Of a stretch of 64,000 nucleotides of DNA, positions 49,132 through 58,432 are shown in pieces. The stretch is from Panacagrimonas sp041603235. GTDB lineage: Bacteria > Pseudomonadota > Gammaproteobacteria > Nevskiales > Nevskiaceae. The translations under genes were made by a program, and so were the position numbers. The notes beneath the pieces are model-generated. The model did not search any database. It was not told the origin of the DNA and worked only from the letters and a program-made list of their open reading frames with translations. The first letter of the stretch is position 1, and each line of letters starts with the position of its first letter. The DNA lies in the NCBI GenBank assembly GCA_041603235.1, contig JBFIES010000001.1:682001-746000 (forward strand), read 5' to 3'.

Positions 49132-51696
49132 GTGTTTCGCTCCGATAGATCAGGCTCCTCCGGGGTGAGGATGACCCTCACCGCAATTGCCTGCCTCCTG
49201 CTGGTTGCTGCAAGCAGCTGGCTGGGCGACCTGCTCAGCAGCGGCGAAGGACGCATCGCCACCATTTGGCTCGCCAACGGATTCCTGGTCGGGGTCTTGT
49301 TGTCCTTTCCACGAAACTACTGGGGCATCCTGCTCGCTGCAGGGTTTCTGGGGAACAGTGCGGCCAGCATCCTCATTGGACGCGCCTATCCGGAAGCGCT
49401 CGCCGTCTCGCTTTTCAACAGTTTCGAAATTTTGCTGGTCTGCTTCAGCATTCGCCACTTCTGCGGGCAGCGCGTTGATCTTTCTCAGTGGCGCTCGAGC
49501 AAAATCTTCCTCATTTTTGGCGTTTTCCTCGGGCCCTTGGCCGGCGGCCTGGCGGCATCGGGATACTTGCAAGGCATTCAGAGCGCACCGTTTGAGTCGG
49601 TTCTCGGCACCTGGTTCTCTGCCCACGCCCTGGGCACCGGCATCGTCACGCCGCTGATCCTGGTATGGATACAGGAGGGCCTACCCCCAAAACGCGATGC
49701 GGTCCGGGCCGACTGGTGGCCCCCTCTGTTCCTGATCGTGACCACGGTCAGCGTCTTTTCCCTGAACATCCCCTCGATCTCATTTCTTGTGCTGTTGCCC
49801 CTGATGATCGTGGTATTTCGCCATGGCCACTTCGGCGCCGCCTGCGGTATCGGACTGGTCACAGCGGTTGCGGTCCCCCTGACCTCACTCGGACACGGTC
49901 CTTTTGCCCTGATCAATCTCTCGGGCGAACGCGAACAGGTGGTCTTGCTGCAATGCTTTATTGCTGCTTCTAGTGTCTTGTCACTGGGCGCCGCAATCGT
50001 TCTCAAACAACGCAGCGCCTTGCTGGAAAAGTTAGTCCAGACAGAGAAATCACTGCGCACCATTACCGACAACGTGCCTGCCCTGATTGCGCACGTCGAT
50101 GCCCGTGAGCGCTTCCTGTTTATCAACAATACGCCGCAAAACAGTTATGGGCTCGATCCCGGCATTCACACTGGCCTCACAGTAGCCGAGTGCATTGGCG
50201 ACGCAGAATATCGGAGCATCAAACCTCAGGTCGACAAAGTGCTGTCGGGAGAGCGGGTCGACTTTGAGCATGTCATTCCTACGGAATTCGGCGGCCTCCA
50301 CCACCGGGTTTCATACATTCCCGAGTTTTCACCCGATGGCACCGTCCGCGGCTTCTACGCAACCACAGTGGACATCAGCAGCATTCGCTACGCTGAGTCG
50401 CAAGTAGAAAAGAGCGAACGATGGCTGCGCAACGTCACGGATAATGTGCCAGGGCTGATCGCTTATGTCGGCCGTAATGAGCGCATTGCGTTCGCCAATC
50501 GCCGGTTCAAGGAAATCCTGGGTTCAGAGCCCGAGGACCTGATCGGAAAATCACTGGTGGAGTATGTGGGTAATGAACTCTATCAACGCATAAGCCCACA
50601 CCTGCAGGCTGTCATGCGCGGCGAGCACGTCCAGTTTGAACAGATGCTCGAATATCAGGGCCAGAAGGAGCATTTCCTTTTTGAGTGGGTACCAGATGCG
50701 GACCCGGACGGCCGTGTTGCCGGCTTCTTCTCGGCCGCAACCAATATCACCAACCGCAAGACATCAGAGCTCCGGCAAGCTGCGAGCGAAGCACGCATTC
50801 GCACCATGACTGACGGCTTGCCCGGCCTGATCGCCTATCTGGATCGCAATGGCATCATTCGTTTCTGCAATGCAGCCTACGAAAAATGGTTTGGCATCAC
50901 GCCCGATCAGATGATCGGCAAGAGCATGGACGAGGCCCTGTCCGACATCCTGATGCAACCTCAGGCCAGCTTCATCACTCAGGCGCTGGAGGATCAGCGC
51001 GTCGAAACCGAGTTTGAAGCTGAGGCCAAGGGCCGCTGCCGCAGTCTGCAGGCAACCTACCTTCCCCATCGCGATGAATCAGGCCGCGTTCTGGGCGTGT
51101 ACACCTTGGCTAGCGACATCACGCCGCTGAAGCGTATGCAGGGTGAGCTGCAACAAATGGCCAGCTACGACACCCTGACGGGCCTGGCCAATCGCGGCCA
51201 ATTCAACGTTCGTCTTGCAGCAGCGCTTCAGCACGCTGCCGATGCATCTGAGCCTCTGGCCCTCATGTTCATTGATGTGGATCGCTTCAAACAGGTCAAT
51301 GACACCTACGGCCACGCCACGGGCGATGCCGTCCTGCAGGAAGTCGCAGGTCGCCTCAAAGGCTGCATTGGCAAGAACGATATGGTGGCTCGTCTGTCCG
51401 GGGATGAATTCGTTATTCTCATCGAGAACCCCAAAGACGCGATGAGTGCGCAGTATGTTGCGCGGGAAATTCTGTCGTCGATGTGTGCGCCGGTCATTTT
51501 TGGCGATGTAGAGGTAACAACGGGTCTGAGCATCGGCGTTGCTTACAATACGCCCGGCGCAACCGACGCCGGCCTTCTGCTCGCCAACGCAGACAAAGCC
51601 CTGTATCAGGCAAAAGGGGCAGGACGCGGGACATACTCGGTCTTCAGCGAAGAAGCCTCGCCCGCACCGGAGAACTCCTCTCAGCGACTGAGCTGA
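49132..51696 (+). CDS. MASE1-PAS-PAS-PAS-GGDEF sensor, putative diguanylate cyclase
   Basis: An 854-residue protein. Residues about 14-295 are an eight-helix MASE1 sensory membrane domain. Three PAS domains follow, starting near TDNVPALIAHV, TDNVPGLIAYVGRNERIAF and TDGLPGLIAYLDRNGIIRF. The C-terminal ~170 residues are a GGDEF domain with YDTLTGLANRGQF and LMFIDVDRFKQVNDTYGHATGD. Its signature reads LSGDEFVIL (SGDEF), and the RxxD inhibitory site is absent (GKND). It probably makes c-di-GMP. The start is uncertain: GTG at 49132, or ATG at 49171 (MTLTAIACLL). Confidence 0.9.
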   Translation: MFRSDRSGSSGVRMTLTAIACLLLVAASSWLGDLLSSGEGRIATIWLANGFLVGVLLSFPRNYWGILLAAGFLGNSAASILIGRAYPEALAVSLFNSFEILLVCFSIRHFCGQRVDLSQWRSSKIFLIFGVFLGPLAGGLAASGYLQGIQSAPFESVLGTWFSAHALGTGIVTPLILVWIQEGLPPKRDAVRADWWPPLFLIVTTVSVFSLNIPSISFLVLLPLMIVVFRHGHFGAACGIGLVTAVAVPLTSLGHGPFALINLSGEREQVVLLQCFIAASSVLSLGAAIVLKQRSALLEKLVQTEKSLRTITDNVPALIAHVDARERFLFINNTPQNSYGLDPGIHTGLTVAECIGDAEYRSIKPQVDKVLSGERVDFEHVIPTEFGGLHHRVSYIPEFSPDGTVRGFYATTVDISSIRYAESQVEKSERWLRNVTDNVPGLIAYVGRNERIAFANRRFKEILGSEPEDLIGKSLVEYVGNELYQRISPHLQAVMRGEHVQFEQMLEYQGQKEHFLFEWVPDADPDGRVAGFFSAATNITNRKTSELRQAASEARIRTMTDGLPGLIAYLDRNGIIRFCNAAYEKWFGITPDQMIGKSMDEALSDILMQPQASFITQALEDQRVETEFEAEAKGRCRSLQATYLPHRDESGRVLGVYTLASDITPLKRMQGELQQMASYDTLTGLANRGQFNVRLAAALQHAADASEPLALMFIDVDRFKQVNDTYGHATGDAVLQEVAGRLKGCIGKNDMVARLSGDEFVILIENPKDAMSAQYVAREILSSMCAPVIFGDVEVTTGLSIGVAYNTPGATDAGLLLANADKALYQAKGAGRGTYSVFSEEASPAPENSSQRLS

Positions 51697-51791
51697 AGGT
51701 TTGAAAACCGGCTGAAGCTACCACCCGGCTTGCAAGTTTCCGCGTTATTGGCTTTCATCCCCGCATCAACTTTCATCAGCGGTGGATATTC

Positions 51792-52244
51792 ATGGCGCTC
51801 TCAGACATCACCCTTCCACAAGGCGGCATGCCCGCATCAGACCTGCTCACCGCGGGACAGCCCTCCGCCGCGCAGATTGAAGCGCTGGCCGCTGCCGGCC
51901 TGAAGAACATCATCAACCTGCGCCCCTCCACCGAGGATGCGGGCTTTGACGAAGCAGCAATGGCAACCGGACTGGGCATGAACTACACCGTCGTTGCGGT
52001 GGCCGGACCCGACGATATCAATCTTGAAAACGCGAAGAAGCTCGACACTGCCCTGGCGGCCGCGGCCGGGACGCCAACGCTGGTGCACTGTGCAAGCAGC
52101 AATCGCGTCGGTGCGCTTCTGGCGCTGCGCGCCGCCTGGTTACAAAACCAAACTTCAGAGCAAGCCATGGCCTTGGGCCGCGCGGGCGGCCTGACAAAGA
52201 TGGAGCCACTGGTTCAGAAGCTGCTGGAAAATGGGCCTGGCTAA
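51792..52244 (+). CDS. Small dual-specificity-phosphatase-like protein (DUF442/BLH-phosphatase type)
   Basis: A 150-residue protein with the Cys-based phosphatase loop LVHCASSNRVGALLALRAAW (HC-x5-R) and the preceding LLTAGQPSAAQIEALAAAGLKNIINLRP segment typical of the DUF442 group. In sulfide-oxidation genes this domain is often fused to or placed near persulfide dioxygenases, and one such gene is about 4.6 kb away, though a functional link is only inferred. The ATG at 51792 is preceded by a GGTGG some way upstream. Confidence 0.8.
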   Translation: MALSDITLPQGGMPASDLLTAGQPSAAQIEALAAAGLKNIINLRPSTEDAGFDEAAMATGLGMNYTVVAVAGPDDINLENAKKLDTALAAAAGTPTLVHCASSNRVGALLALRAAWLQNQTSEQAMALGRAGGLTKMEPLVQKLLENGPG

Positions 52245-52254
52245 GCTGCCAGGC
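52235..52254 (+). terminator. Probable terminator of the phosphatase-like gene
   Basis: A 7-bp perfect stem GCCTGGC / GCCAGGC with a 6-base loop that contains the stop codon, followed by TTATTT. It separates the gene from the convergent modC. Confidence 0.55.
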
Positions 52255-52271
52255 TTATTTGCGACCGGGAC

Positions 52272-53360
52272 TCAGGTCGCGCCCAACAGGGCAGCGGATT
52301 TAACTTGAGCCCAGACTTCGCAGCCGGGCACCAACTGCAAGCGTCGGCAGGATCGCCGCGTAATCTGCGAAAGCAAGACGGTCCCGCCTGCATCGAGCTT
52401 GATCAGCATCTGGCTTGCGTCTTGCTCACTGGCATGGATTTCAGTCACTCGCGCCTTCAAAGCGTTCAGGATGCTGCTTGCCTCTGGAGCTTTGCGTGCC
52501 AGACTGACGTCGCGCGCCCGAATCCGGCATCGCAGAGAGACTCCCGTCGCCTCGTCGCGACGTCTTACCCAGAGCTCGCCACCTGCGAAGCACAGTTGAC
52601 TTAGGTGATCAGCATCGTCGTGCGCGGCGAGTACGGCATCGAATACAACAGCGGGGTCATCGTTGAAACTGGACGCCAGATCCGTGCGCGCGCACATCTC
52701 TTCAAGATGGCCTTGTGCCTTGATGTTGCCGTTCTCAATCAGCACCAGCGAATCTGCAATACGCGCTACTTCTTCCATAGCGTGACTCACATAGATCATC
52801 GGCATGGAAAGCTGATCGCGCAAAGACTCAAGGTAGGGCAAGACCTCTGCCTTGCGCGCTGCATCCAGCGCAGACAGTGGCTCGTCCAGCAATAGCACAC
52901 GCGGCTGCGTCAGCAATGCCCGTGCGATGGCAACGCGCTGGATTTCTCCGCCTGACAAGGCTTCGGTACTCCGCTGTAGGAGATGCTGGATGCCCAGCAG
53001 AGCGGTGATTGCGGCCAAGCCAGGAGATGGTGGCCGGCCGCTTCGGTGCCAGCCGTATTCAATGTTGGCGCGCACATCCAGGTGTGGAAACAGACTTGGC
53101 CCTTGCGGAACGTACCCCACGGAACGGCGATGTGCAGGAACAAAAATATTCTGCTCAGCATCCTGCCAGACTTCTTCAGCGACACTGAGGTAGCCACCCG
53201 GCACGCGGTCCAGGCCGGCAATGATGCGCAGCAAGCTGGTCTTTCCAGCCCCCGAAGGTCCGTAAAGAACACTCACACCAGACCCTGGCAGCACCAGGTC
53301 CATGTCCAGACAGAAATCACCGCGCTGGCTGCGACAACGCAGGTGCAGATCCGCACTCAT
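52272..53360 (-). CDS. modC: Molybdate ABC transporter ATP-binding protein
   Basis: A 362-residue ATPase energising molybdate uptake. Walker A is YGPSGAGKTSLLR, the signature LSGGEIQRVAIARALL, and Walker B RVLLLDEPLSALD, with the H-loop in YVSHAMEE. The last ~130 residues carry a molybdate-binding (MOP/TOBE) domain with SILNALKARVTEIHASE. It overlaps the modB stop by ATGA. Confidence 0.94.
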   Translation of the reverse strand: MSADLHLRCRSQRGDFCLDMDLVLPGSGVSVLYGPSGAGKTSLLRIIAGLDRVPGGYLSVAEEVWQDAEQNIFVPAHRRSVGYVPQGPSLFPHLDVRANIEYGWHRSGRPPSPGLAAITALLGIQHLLQRSTEALSGGEIQRVAIARALLTQPRVLLLDEPLSALDAARKAEVLPYLESLRDQLSMPMIYVSHAMEEVARIADSLVLIENGNIKAQGHLEEMCARTDLASSFNDDPAVVFDAVLAAHDDADHLSQLCFAGGELWVRRRDEATGVSLRCRIRARDVSLARKAPEASSILNALKARVTEIHASEQDASQMLIKLDAGGTVLLSQITRRSCRRLQLVPGCEVWAQVKSAALLGAT

Positions 53361-54034
53361 CGAAAAGGCCGCGCCTTTGGGTTGAGGCTATACAGCAACA
53401 CCAGCACCAAGAATGAGAAAACCAGTAGCGATCCCGCGAGCCAGTGCGCGGAGGCATAATCAAAAGCCTCTACGTGATCGTAAATCTGCACGGATACAAC
53501 GCGCGTTTGGCCGGGGATGCTGCCGCCGATCATCAGCACCACGCCAAACTCGCCAATGGTATGCACGAAACCCAACAGTGCGGCCGTCAGGAACGCGGGT
53601 CGCGTCATGGGCAGCGCGACGCTGAAGAAGCGGTCAACAGGGCCCGCTCGAAGACTCGCTGCCATCTCCAGCGGCGCACTGCCCAGACTCTCGAAAGCAT
53701 TAAGCAGAGGCAGAATAACGAAGGGCATCGAGTACAGCATGGATGCAATGACCAGCCCCCAGAAGGTGAAAGGCAGCGTGCCGAGTCCGAGACTCTGCGT
53801 GAGATGCCCAATCGGCCCTTCCGGCCCCGCAGCGACCAGGAGATAAAAACCGATGACCGTCGGCGGCAGCACCATGGGCAAGGCAATGATGGCGGCACTG
53901 GTGCGCCGAACCCAGCCCCCGCCCTGCGCCAGCATCCAGGCCAGAGGCGTACCAATAATCAACAGCAAGACCGTCACGGTGCTGGCCAGCTTCAGGCTCA
54001 GGATCAATGCCAGCAGGTCCGCTTCGGAAAACAT
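53357..54034 (-). CDS. modB: Molybdate ABC transporter permease
   Basis: A 225-residue inner-membrane permease. The start at 54034 (MFSEADLLALILSLKLASTV) is the family start; the frame continues upstream inside the modA end. The permease loop that contacts ModC is visible as EMAASLRAGPVDRFFSVALPMTRPAFL (EAA motif), and VLPPTVIGFYLLV precedes it. It lies 7 bases from modA and overlaps modC. Confidence 0.94.
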   Translation of the reverse strand: MFSEADLLALILSLKLASTVTVLLLIIGTPLAWMLAQGGGWVRRTSAAIIALPMVLPPTVIGFYLLVAAGPEGPIGHLTQSLGLGTLPFTFWGLVIASMLYSMPFVILPLLNAFESLGSAPLEMAASLRAGPVDRFFSVALPMTRPAFLTAALLGFVHTIGEFGVVLMIGGSIPGQTRVVSVQIYDHVEAFDYASAHWLAGSLLVFSFLVLVLLYSLNPKARPFR

Positions 54035-54041
54035 CGACTGA

Positions 54042-54818
54042 TCAGTTGGAAACCGGAACGGAAAAGCCGGATTTCTCCAGCAAGGTCTGCGCCGCCGGCG
54101 TTTGCAGGAAGCGCGCAAACTGGCCTGCAACTGAGGGCTGCGAGGACGCCTTCATCACGACCCAGACCTGTTCCAGCGACTGATGCATGGATTCCGGAAC
54201 CAGGGCATGCCCTCCCTCACCAGCCAACTCCGGGTGCACTGCCAAGGACAGCGCAGTGATTCCCACTTGTGCATTTCCACTGCGCACGAATTGAGTGGCC
54301 TGCGCGATGTTTTCGCCGAAGACCAGACGATCTTCGAGTTCGCTCCAGACGCCGCTTTGCTTCATGGCTTGCCTTGCGGCCTGCCCATAGGGCGCATGTC
54401 GCGGATTGGCAATCGCGATTCTGCTAAATCGTGGCGCGCGCAAATCTGCCAATTGCAGTTTCGATACATCTTCGTGCCTGCTCCACAGCACAAGGCGACC
54501 ACGCGCAAAAACCCGAGGCGCGGAAATGCAGAGTCCCTGTTTCCATAAATCGTCAGCACGCAGTTTGTCGGCTGACAGGAAAAGATCGAAAGGTGCTCCC
54601 TGCCGGAGCTGTGTCGCCAGCTTGCCAGACGCGCCGTAGGTCATCTGGAGTGCTACCTCCGGGCGCTCTTTGCCATAAAGGCGAACAAGCTCATCGAGCA
54701 CAAACTTGAGATTGGAAGCAGCCGCGACTCGCAACGGCACTTCTGCTGCCGAAGCCGGCGTGCTGAACAACAAGCATATCGAGAACAGCAAGCACCACAA
54801 GCGCGCGTGGATGGACAT
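54042..54818 (-). CDS. modA: Molybdate-binding periplasmic protein
   Basis: A 258-residue substrate-binding protein with a Sec signal peptide ending at ASA-A (about residue 24). The mature part begins EVPLRVAAASNLKFVLDEL, with MTYGASGKLATQLRQGAPFDLFLSAD, the ModA ligand-loop segments. It is the first gene of modABC. The operon is next to the arsenic methylation genes, without an obvious link. Confidence 0.93.
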   Translation of the reverse strand: MSIHARLWCLLFSICLLFSTPASAAEVPLRVAAASNLKFVLDELVRLYGKERPEVALQMTYGASGKLATQLRQGAPFDLFLSADKLRADDLWKQGLCISAPRVFARGRLVLWSRHEDVSKLQLADLRAPRFSRIAIANPRHAPYGQAARQAMKQSGVWSELEDRLVFGENIAQATQFVRSGNAQVGITALSLAVHPELAGEGGHALVPESMHQSLEQVWVVMKASSQPSVAGQFARFLQTPAAQTLLEKSGFSVPVSN

Positions 54819-54836
54819 GCCGCGTCCAGGCCAGGC

Positions 54837-55457
54837 TCAGGCTGCGACTGCCTGCCCGCGTGTCACCCACAGCAAGGCCTTGGGCCCGCCTCGCAGATAG
54901 CTTGATTTGACTTCGTTGATCTTGAACCCACCTTCGGCCAGCATTTGCTTCACGTCTCGATTCATGTGACATCCGCCAGCAATAGGCTTCCAGTACGGAG
55001 TCAGCCGGTCCTGCCAGCGTTGAACGGATTGATCCGGGGAACGGCCGTGTTCGCAGAACAGCATCTTGCCGCCGGGTTTTAAAACACGTCGCATCTCCCC
55101 CAATGCTTTGATCGGATCGGGAATCGTGCACAGGGTAAACGTGCAAACCACGGTGTCGAAACTGGCCGTATCAGCCGGGATTTCCTCAGCAGACAAGGTT
55201 AGCAGTTCAACATCCAGACCCGCCTCGCGTGCGCGCTTCTGCGCCGTCGCATTCATCTGCTCGGCGGGGTCAAGGCCGCACAGCGCTTCGAGCTTCGCCG
55301 AATCATAGTAGGGAAGATTGCGGCCGGTTCCGATGCCAATCTCCAGTACCTTGCCGGTGGCATGTGGAATCAGTTCAGCGCGCTGCTCTTGAACCGGCTT
55401 CATGCCGCAACAGCAGTCAATCAGCAGCGGCATCACGAATCGATCGTACAAGTTCAT
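54837..55457 (-). CDS. Class I SAM-dependent methyltransferase
   Basis: A 206-residue methyltransferase with the AdoMet loop VLEIGIGTGRNLPYY, the acidic residue in LCGLDPAEQM, and FDTVVCTFTLCTIPDPIKALGEMRRVLKPGGKMLFCEHG, the post-II/III motifs of the UbiE-like Methyltransf_11 group. Three cysteines occur early in the protein (IDCCCGM) and others later, but the ArsM cysteine pattern is missing. It is in the same direction as the ArsM-ArsS genes, 86 bases on, so it may take part in arsenical or unrelated methylation. Confidence 0.75.
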   Translation of the reverse strand: MNLYDRFVMPLLIDCCCGMKPVQEQRAELIPHATGKVLEIGIGTGRNLPYYDSAKLEALCGLDPAEQMNATAQKRAREAGLDVELLTLSAEEIPADTASFDTVVCTFTLCTIPDPIKALGEMRRVLKPGGKMLFCEHGRSPDQSVQRWQDRLTPYWKPIAGGCHMNRDVKQMLAEGGFKINEVKSSYLRGGPKALLWVTRGQAVAA

Positions 55458-55543
55458 CTTGGCGCGGTCCCTGTAAAAGTTTCGACAATTCTAGAGCTTT
55501 TGCAGCAACCATTACCCGCCCGCCCTATTCACGGCGCTTGGGT

Positions 55544-56560
55544 TCAGGCGGTAGCACCCCCACATGAACTGCCGGCACCGGCAGTGCAGCCCAGACAATG
55601 GTCCCCGAAGCGAATTTTTCGCCTGAGCACGCGATCGATGTCGAAATCGAAAATGTTAAGGGCACGCCCCCCTTCATCCTGCGCGTCCATTTCCAGCATC
55701 TGGTTGAAGTCGCAGTCAAAGATTCGGCCATCGTGACTGACCGAAATCATCGATCGGCACATGACACCAGAGGCCGCCTGCGGATTGAAAGCGCCCAGCA
55801 GCTTTTCCATGTAGTCCTCGTATTGCTCGGACTTCATCAGGTGCAGCGCAAAGCGGTGTATTGGCATGTTCGTGATGGTGAATAGCTCGTTGAAGCGAAC
55901 GCCGAATTTTTCCAATAGCTCACGCTTGTAGTCCCGCTCGAGACTTTCCTGAGACGCCGGCAGATAAGGTCCAACCGGGTTGTACACCAGGTTCAGAATC
56001 AGGCCACCGTCGGCATCGCCGTAGCCGGCTTCATTAAGCCGCTCCAGGCCTTTCATGCTCTTCCCGAACACGCCCTTGCCTCGCTGGCTGTCGGTAAAGA
56101 ACTCCTGGTAGTAGGGCAAGGAGCAAATCACTTCGCATTGATTGCTGGCGAAGAACTCCGGCAGATGAGCCTTGGACTCCCCGGTGACCGGGTGACCATC
56201 AAACTGAACCGTCAGATTGTGGCGGACCATGACCTTGCGCCCGAGCGCGCGGGCGCGGATGACAAGATTCTCAAACTGCGGATGCAGTTCCGGCGCGCCG
56301 CCGGTGAGATCGAGCGTTCTGATCTGCGGATGATGTTCGAGTATTTCCAGGCATCGCTCTATGCCCTGGTCGGACAGCGCCTCGGTTCGCGCCGGACTGG
56401 CGTCAACGTGGCAGTGCCGGCACGCCTGATTGCAGACCTTGGTCAGATTGATCTGAAGAGTGTCGATGCCACTGACTGAAAGATCCAGATCGCGCAACTG
56501 AAGTTGCGCTTCAAAATCGAAGCGCGCGGACGGTTTGATGGAAACATTGGGCGAGTTCAC
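55544..56560 (-). CDS. arsS: Arsenosugar biosynthesis radical SAM protein ArsS
   Basis: Radical SAM enzyme thought to add the 5'-deoxyadenosyl group to dimethylarsenite on the way to arsenosugars. The cluster motif is C-x3-C-x2-C in VCNQACRHCHVDASP (Cys43, 47, 50 from the chosen start), and DLTGGAPELHP follows. The C-terminal family mark HCLGCTAGAGSSCGG is intact, with Cys where some relatives carry selenocysteine. I place the start at the GTG 56560, directly after the arsM stop; a TTG at 56635 would overlap arsM by 74 bases and lacks a binding site. Confidence 0.88.
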   Translation of the reverse strand: MNSPNVSIKPSARFDFEAQLQLRDLDLSVSGIDTLQINLTKVCNQACRHCHVDASPARTEALSDQGIERCLEILEHHPQIRTLDLTGGAPELHPQFENLVIRARALGRKVMVRHNLTVQFDGHPVTGESKAHLPEFFASNQCEVICSLPYYQEFFTDSQRGKGVFGKSMKGLERLNEAGYGDADGGLILNLVYNPVGPYLPASQESLERDYKRELLEKFGVRFNELFTITNMPIHRFALHLMKSEQYEDYMEKLLGAFNPQAASGVMCRSMISVSHDGRIFDCDFNQMLEMDAQDEGGRALNIFDFDIDRVLRRKIRFGDHCLGCTAGAGSSCGGATA

Positions 56561-56561
56561 G

Positions 56562-57617
56562 TCAGCAGCAAGCTCCGGATGAGGCGTCGGTGGCGGCCAC
56601 TCCGGATGGGCTCGGGCCGCAGTCAAACAAGCCAAAATGAGCGCCGCGCGCGCTCACCTTGAAATGCTTCGCGTAGCGGGTCCCGACGATCATGTCGGCA
56701 GTGTTTCCGCAGACCAGCATCGGCTTCCCGGTCTCGAACCGATGATGATCATCGAGCAGAAAGAAGTGCGGATTGTTCTGTTCGCTCCCGAGATAGGTGG
56801 CCACTTGCCCATAATCTTCACAGCGATCCTCCAACGCAAGCTTGAACGCGCGGACCGTGCTGGAAGTGAAGCGAATATGCCCAGCCTTTCTTTCGATCTC
56901 GAAATTGTTGATGCCTAAGGGGCCACTGACCAGGACACGCGAGTCCGCACAACCAGCATGATTCAGCATTCGGCGAAAGTCCTCCGTATAGAGCGCCCCG
57001 CCGAGACATTCGCCCAGCAACACTGGATCTTCGGCGAGAGACTGAGGTATGCGCCGGTCTGAAAAAACGTCCGAGAAATAAAGCTCTCCCCCAGGTTTCA
57101 GCACGCGGAATATTTCACTGAACACCCGTTGCTTGTCGGGAGAGAGATTCAGAACGCAGTTGGAGACCACCAGATCGATACTGCTGTCCGCAATACCCGC
57201 AGTGGCAAGATCTTCAATATATCTGGTACGAAATTCGACATTGGCGTAGCCCAGTTTTTCTGCGTGCCAGTCCAGGTGCTTACGGGCTATGGCCAACTGC
57301 TCGTCGGTCATATCCACCCCAATGACACGCCCCGTAGGACCGACCATCTTGGCCAGGACATAGCAATCCCGCCCCGATCCACTACCCAGATCAAGAACCG
57401 TTGCGCCCTTCAGCGCCGGAGGAATGGGCGAGCCACAACCGTAGAAACGCGCCAGTACTTCTGGGTGAACATCCTTGAGCGCCTCGCGCACGTGCAAGGG
57501 CAGCGCCTCGTTTAGGCAGCAAGCGGATGTTTTCAGATCAGCCGAGGACTTGAGGACTTTGCCGTAGTAGTCCTTGACTGAATCCAGTACCGCATTGTCA
57601 TCTCGCATGTCGTCCAT
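56562..57617 (-). CDS. arsM: Arsenite methyltransferase ArsM
   Basis: SAM-dependent methylation of arsenite to mono- and dimethyl species. The 351-residue protein has the AdoMet loop ATVLDLGSGSGRDCYVLAK, and the three arsenic-binding cysteines are in place: Cys61 (FYGCGSP), Cys154 (SNCVLNL) and Cys204 (GECLGGALY). Extra cysteine pairs occur at residues 33-34 (SACCLNEAL) and at the very end (GACC), as in the ArsS-associated subtype. It is directly upstream of arsS. Confidence 0.93.
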   Translation of the reverse strand: MDDMRDDNAVLDSVKDYYGKVLKSSADLKTSACCLNEALPLHVREALKDVHPEVLARFYGCGSPIPPALKGATVLDLGSGSGRDCYVLAKMVGPTGRVIGVDMTDEQLAIARKHLDWHAEKLGYANVEFRTRYIEDLATAGIADSSIDLVVSNCVLNLSPDKQRVFSEIFRVLKPGGELYFSDVFSDRRIPQSLAEDPVLLGECLGGALYTEDFRRMLNHAGCADSRVLVSGPLGINNFEIERKAGHIRFTSSTVRAFKLALEDRCEDYGQVATYLGSEQNNPHFFLLDDHHRFETGKPMLVCGNTADMIVGTRYAKHFKVSARGAHFGLFDCGPSPSGVAATDASSGACC

Positions 57618-57730
57618 TGTGCTTCTCCTATCCCAAACTTCCGAGGCTCAAGCCTGATGCATTGGCAAAATCCAGCCGCCAATCAGGAAATCACCATACT
57701 TGCCCAGGACCTTCAGGCCAGCCCATTCGT

Positions 57731-58312
57731 TTATTGATGAGGCGGACGCTCGGCAATCAGGTGCGCAATATGCGCTTCGATGATCTTGGCATTGCGATCA
57801 CCTTCATGTGTCTCTCCTACCGTCAGGCTGCGCAGCTTTCCCTGCTTGTCCACGGTGTAAAAGGCTGGCCAGTACGCGTTATCAAGCGCTTTCCAGTATG
57901 AGTAATCGTTGTCCACCATGACCGGGTGGGTGATCTTGAATTCCTTGAGTTTCTTCCTGACGTTGTCCAGAACGTATTCCTGAGGTAGCTCTGGTGTATG
58001 TACGCCGATGATCTGGAAGTCGGATGCTGGAAATTTTTCTTCGAGCGAATGTAGCCATGGAATCGAGCGGTAGCAGTTCCAGCAGTCAAAGGTCCAGACG
58101 TCAATCAACACGACCTTGCCACGCAAATCCTTCCACTCCAGGGGCGTCGAATTCAGCCAGTCTTGCGCATGTGGATGCGTGAAGGCTGGCGCCGGTGGCG
58201 CTGCCTGTGCGCTCATCATTTCGGCCTGAACCGGCATGACGCGACTCATGAGCAGCGACACTGCCAGCACAGCTGCACCGCCAAAAAGCAGGCTAGAAGC
58301 GGTTTTTGACAT
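57731..58312 (-). CDS. Thioredoxin-fold (TlpA/redoxin-like) exported protein
   Basis: A 193-residue protein with an N-terminal membrane or signal segment (SLLFGGAAVLAVSLLMSRVMPVQA) and a redoxin domain: WKDLRGKVVLIDVWTFDCWNCYRSIPWL gives the CxxC at residues 77 and 80. The IGVHTPE segment and YWPAFYTVDKQGKLRS (cis-Pro region with Pro) follow. It is in the arsenic operon region, 114 bases upstream of arsM, and could keep periplasmic thiols reduced. Substrate unknown. Confidence 0.82.
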   Translation of the reverse strand: MSKTASSLLFGGAAVLAVSLLMSRVMPVQAEMMSAQAAPPAPAFTHPHAQDWLNSTPLEWKDLRGKVVLIDVWTFDCWNCYRSIPWLHSLEEKFPASDFQIIGVHTPELPQEYVLDNVRKKLKEFKITHPVMVDNDYSYWKALDNAYWPAFYTVDKQGKLRSLTVGETHEGDRNAKIIEAHIAHLIAERPPHQ

Positions 58313-58432
58313 GGGCGGCTCCGTTGATTCATCAGAGCGCCATGATCACGCGTATCAGCCGCCGTGTACGTTCCAGGCGTCCGCGCTTAGGGTCTGATCG
58401 TTCATCGTTGACCGCGAGCGCGATACTGCGCG

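Noticed and set aside
55544..56635. ArsS read from the TTG at 56635, or as a selenoprotein through its TGA stop
   Set aside because: The TTG start would overlap arsM by 74 bases without a binding site. The conserved C-terminal site already has Cys, and the TGA lies after the complete family end, so it is an ordinary stop.
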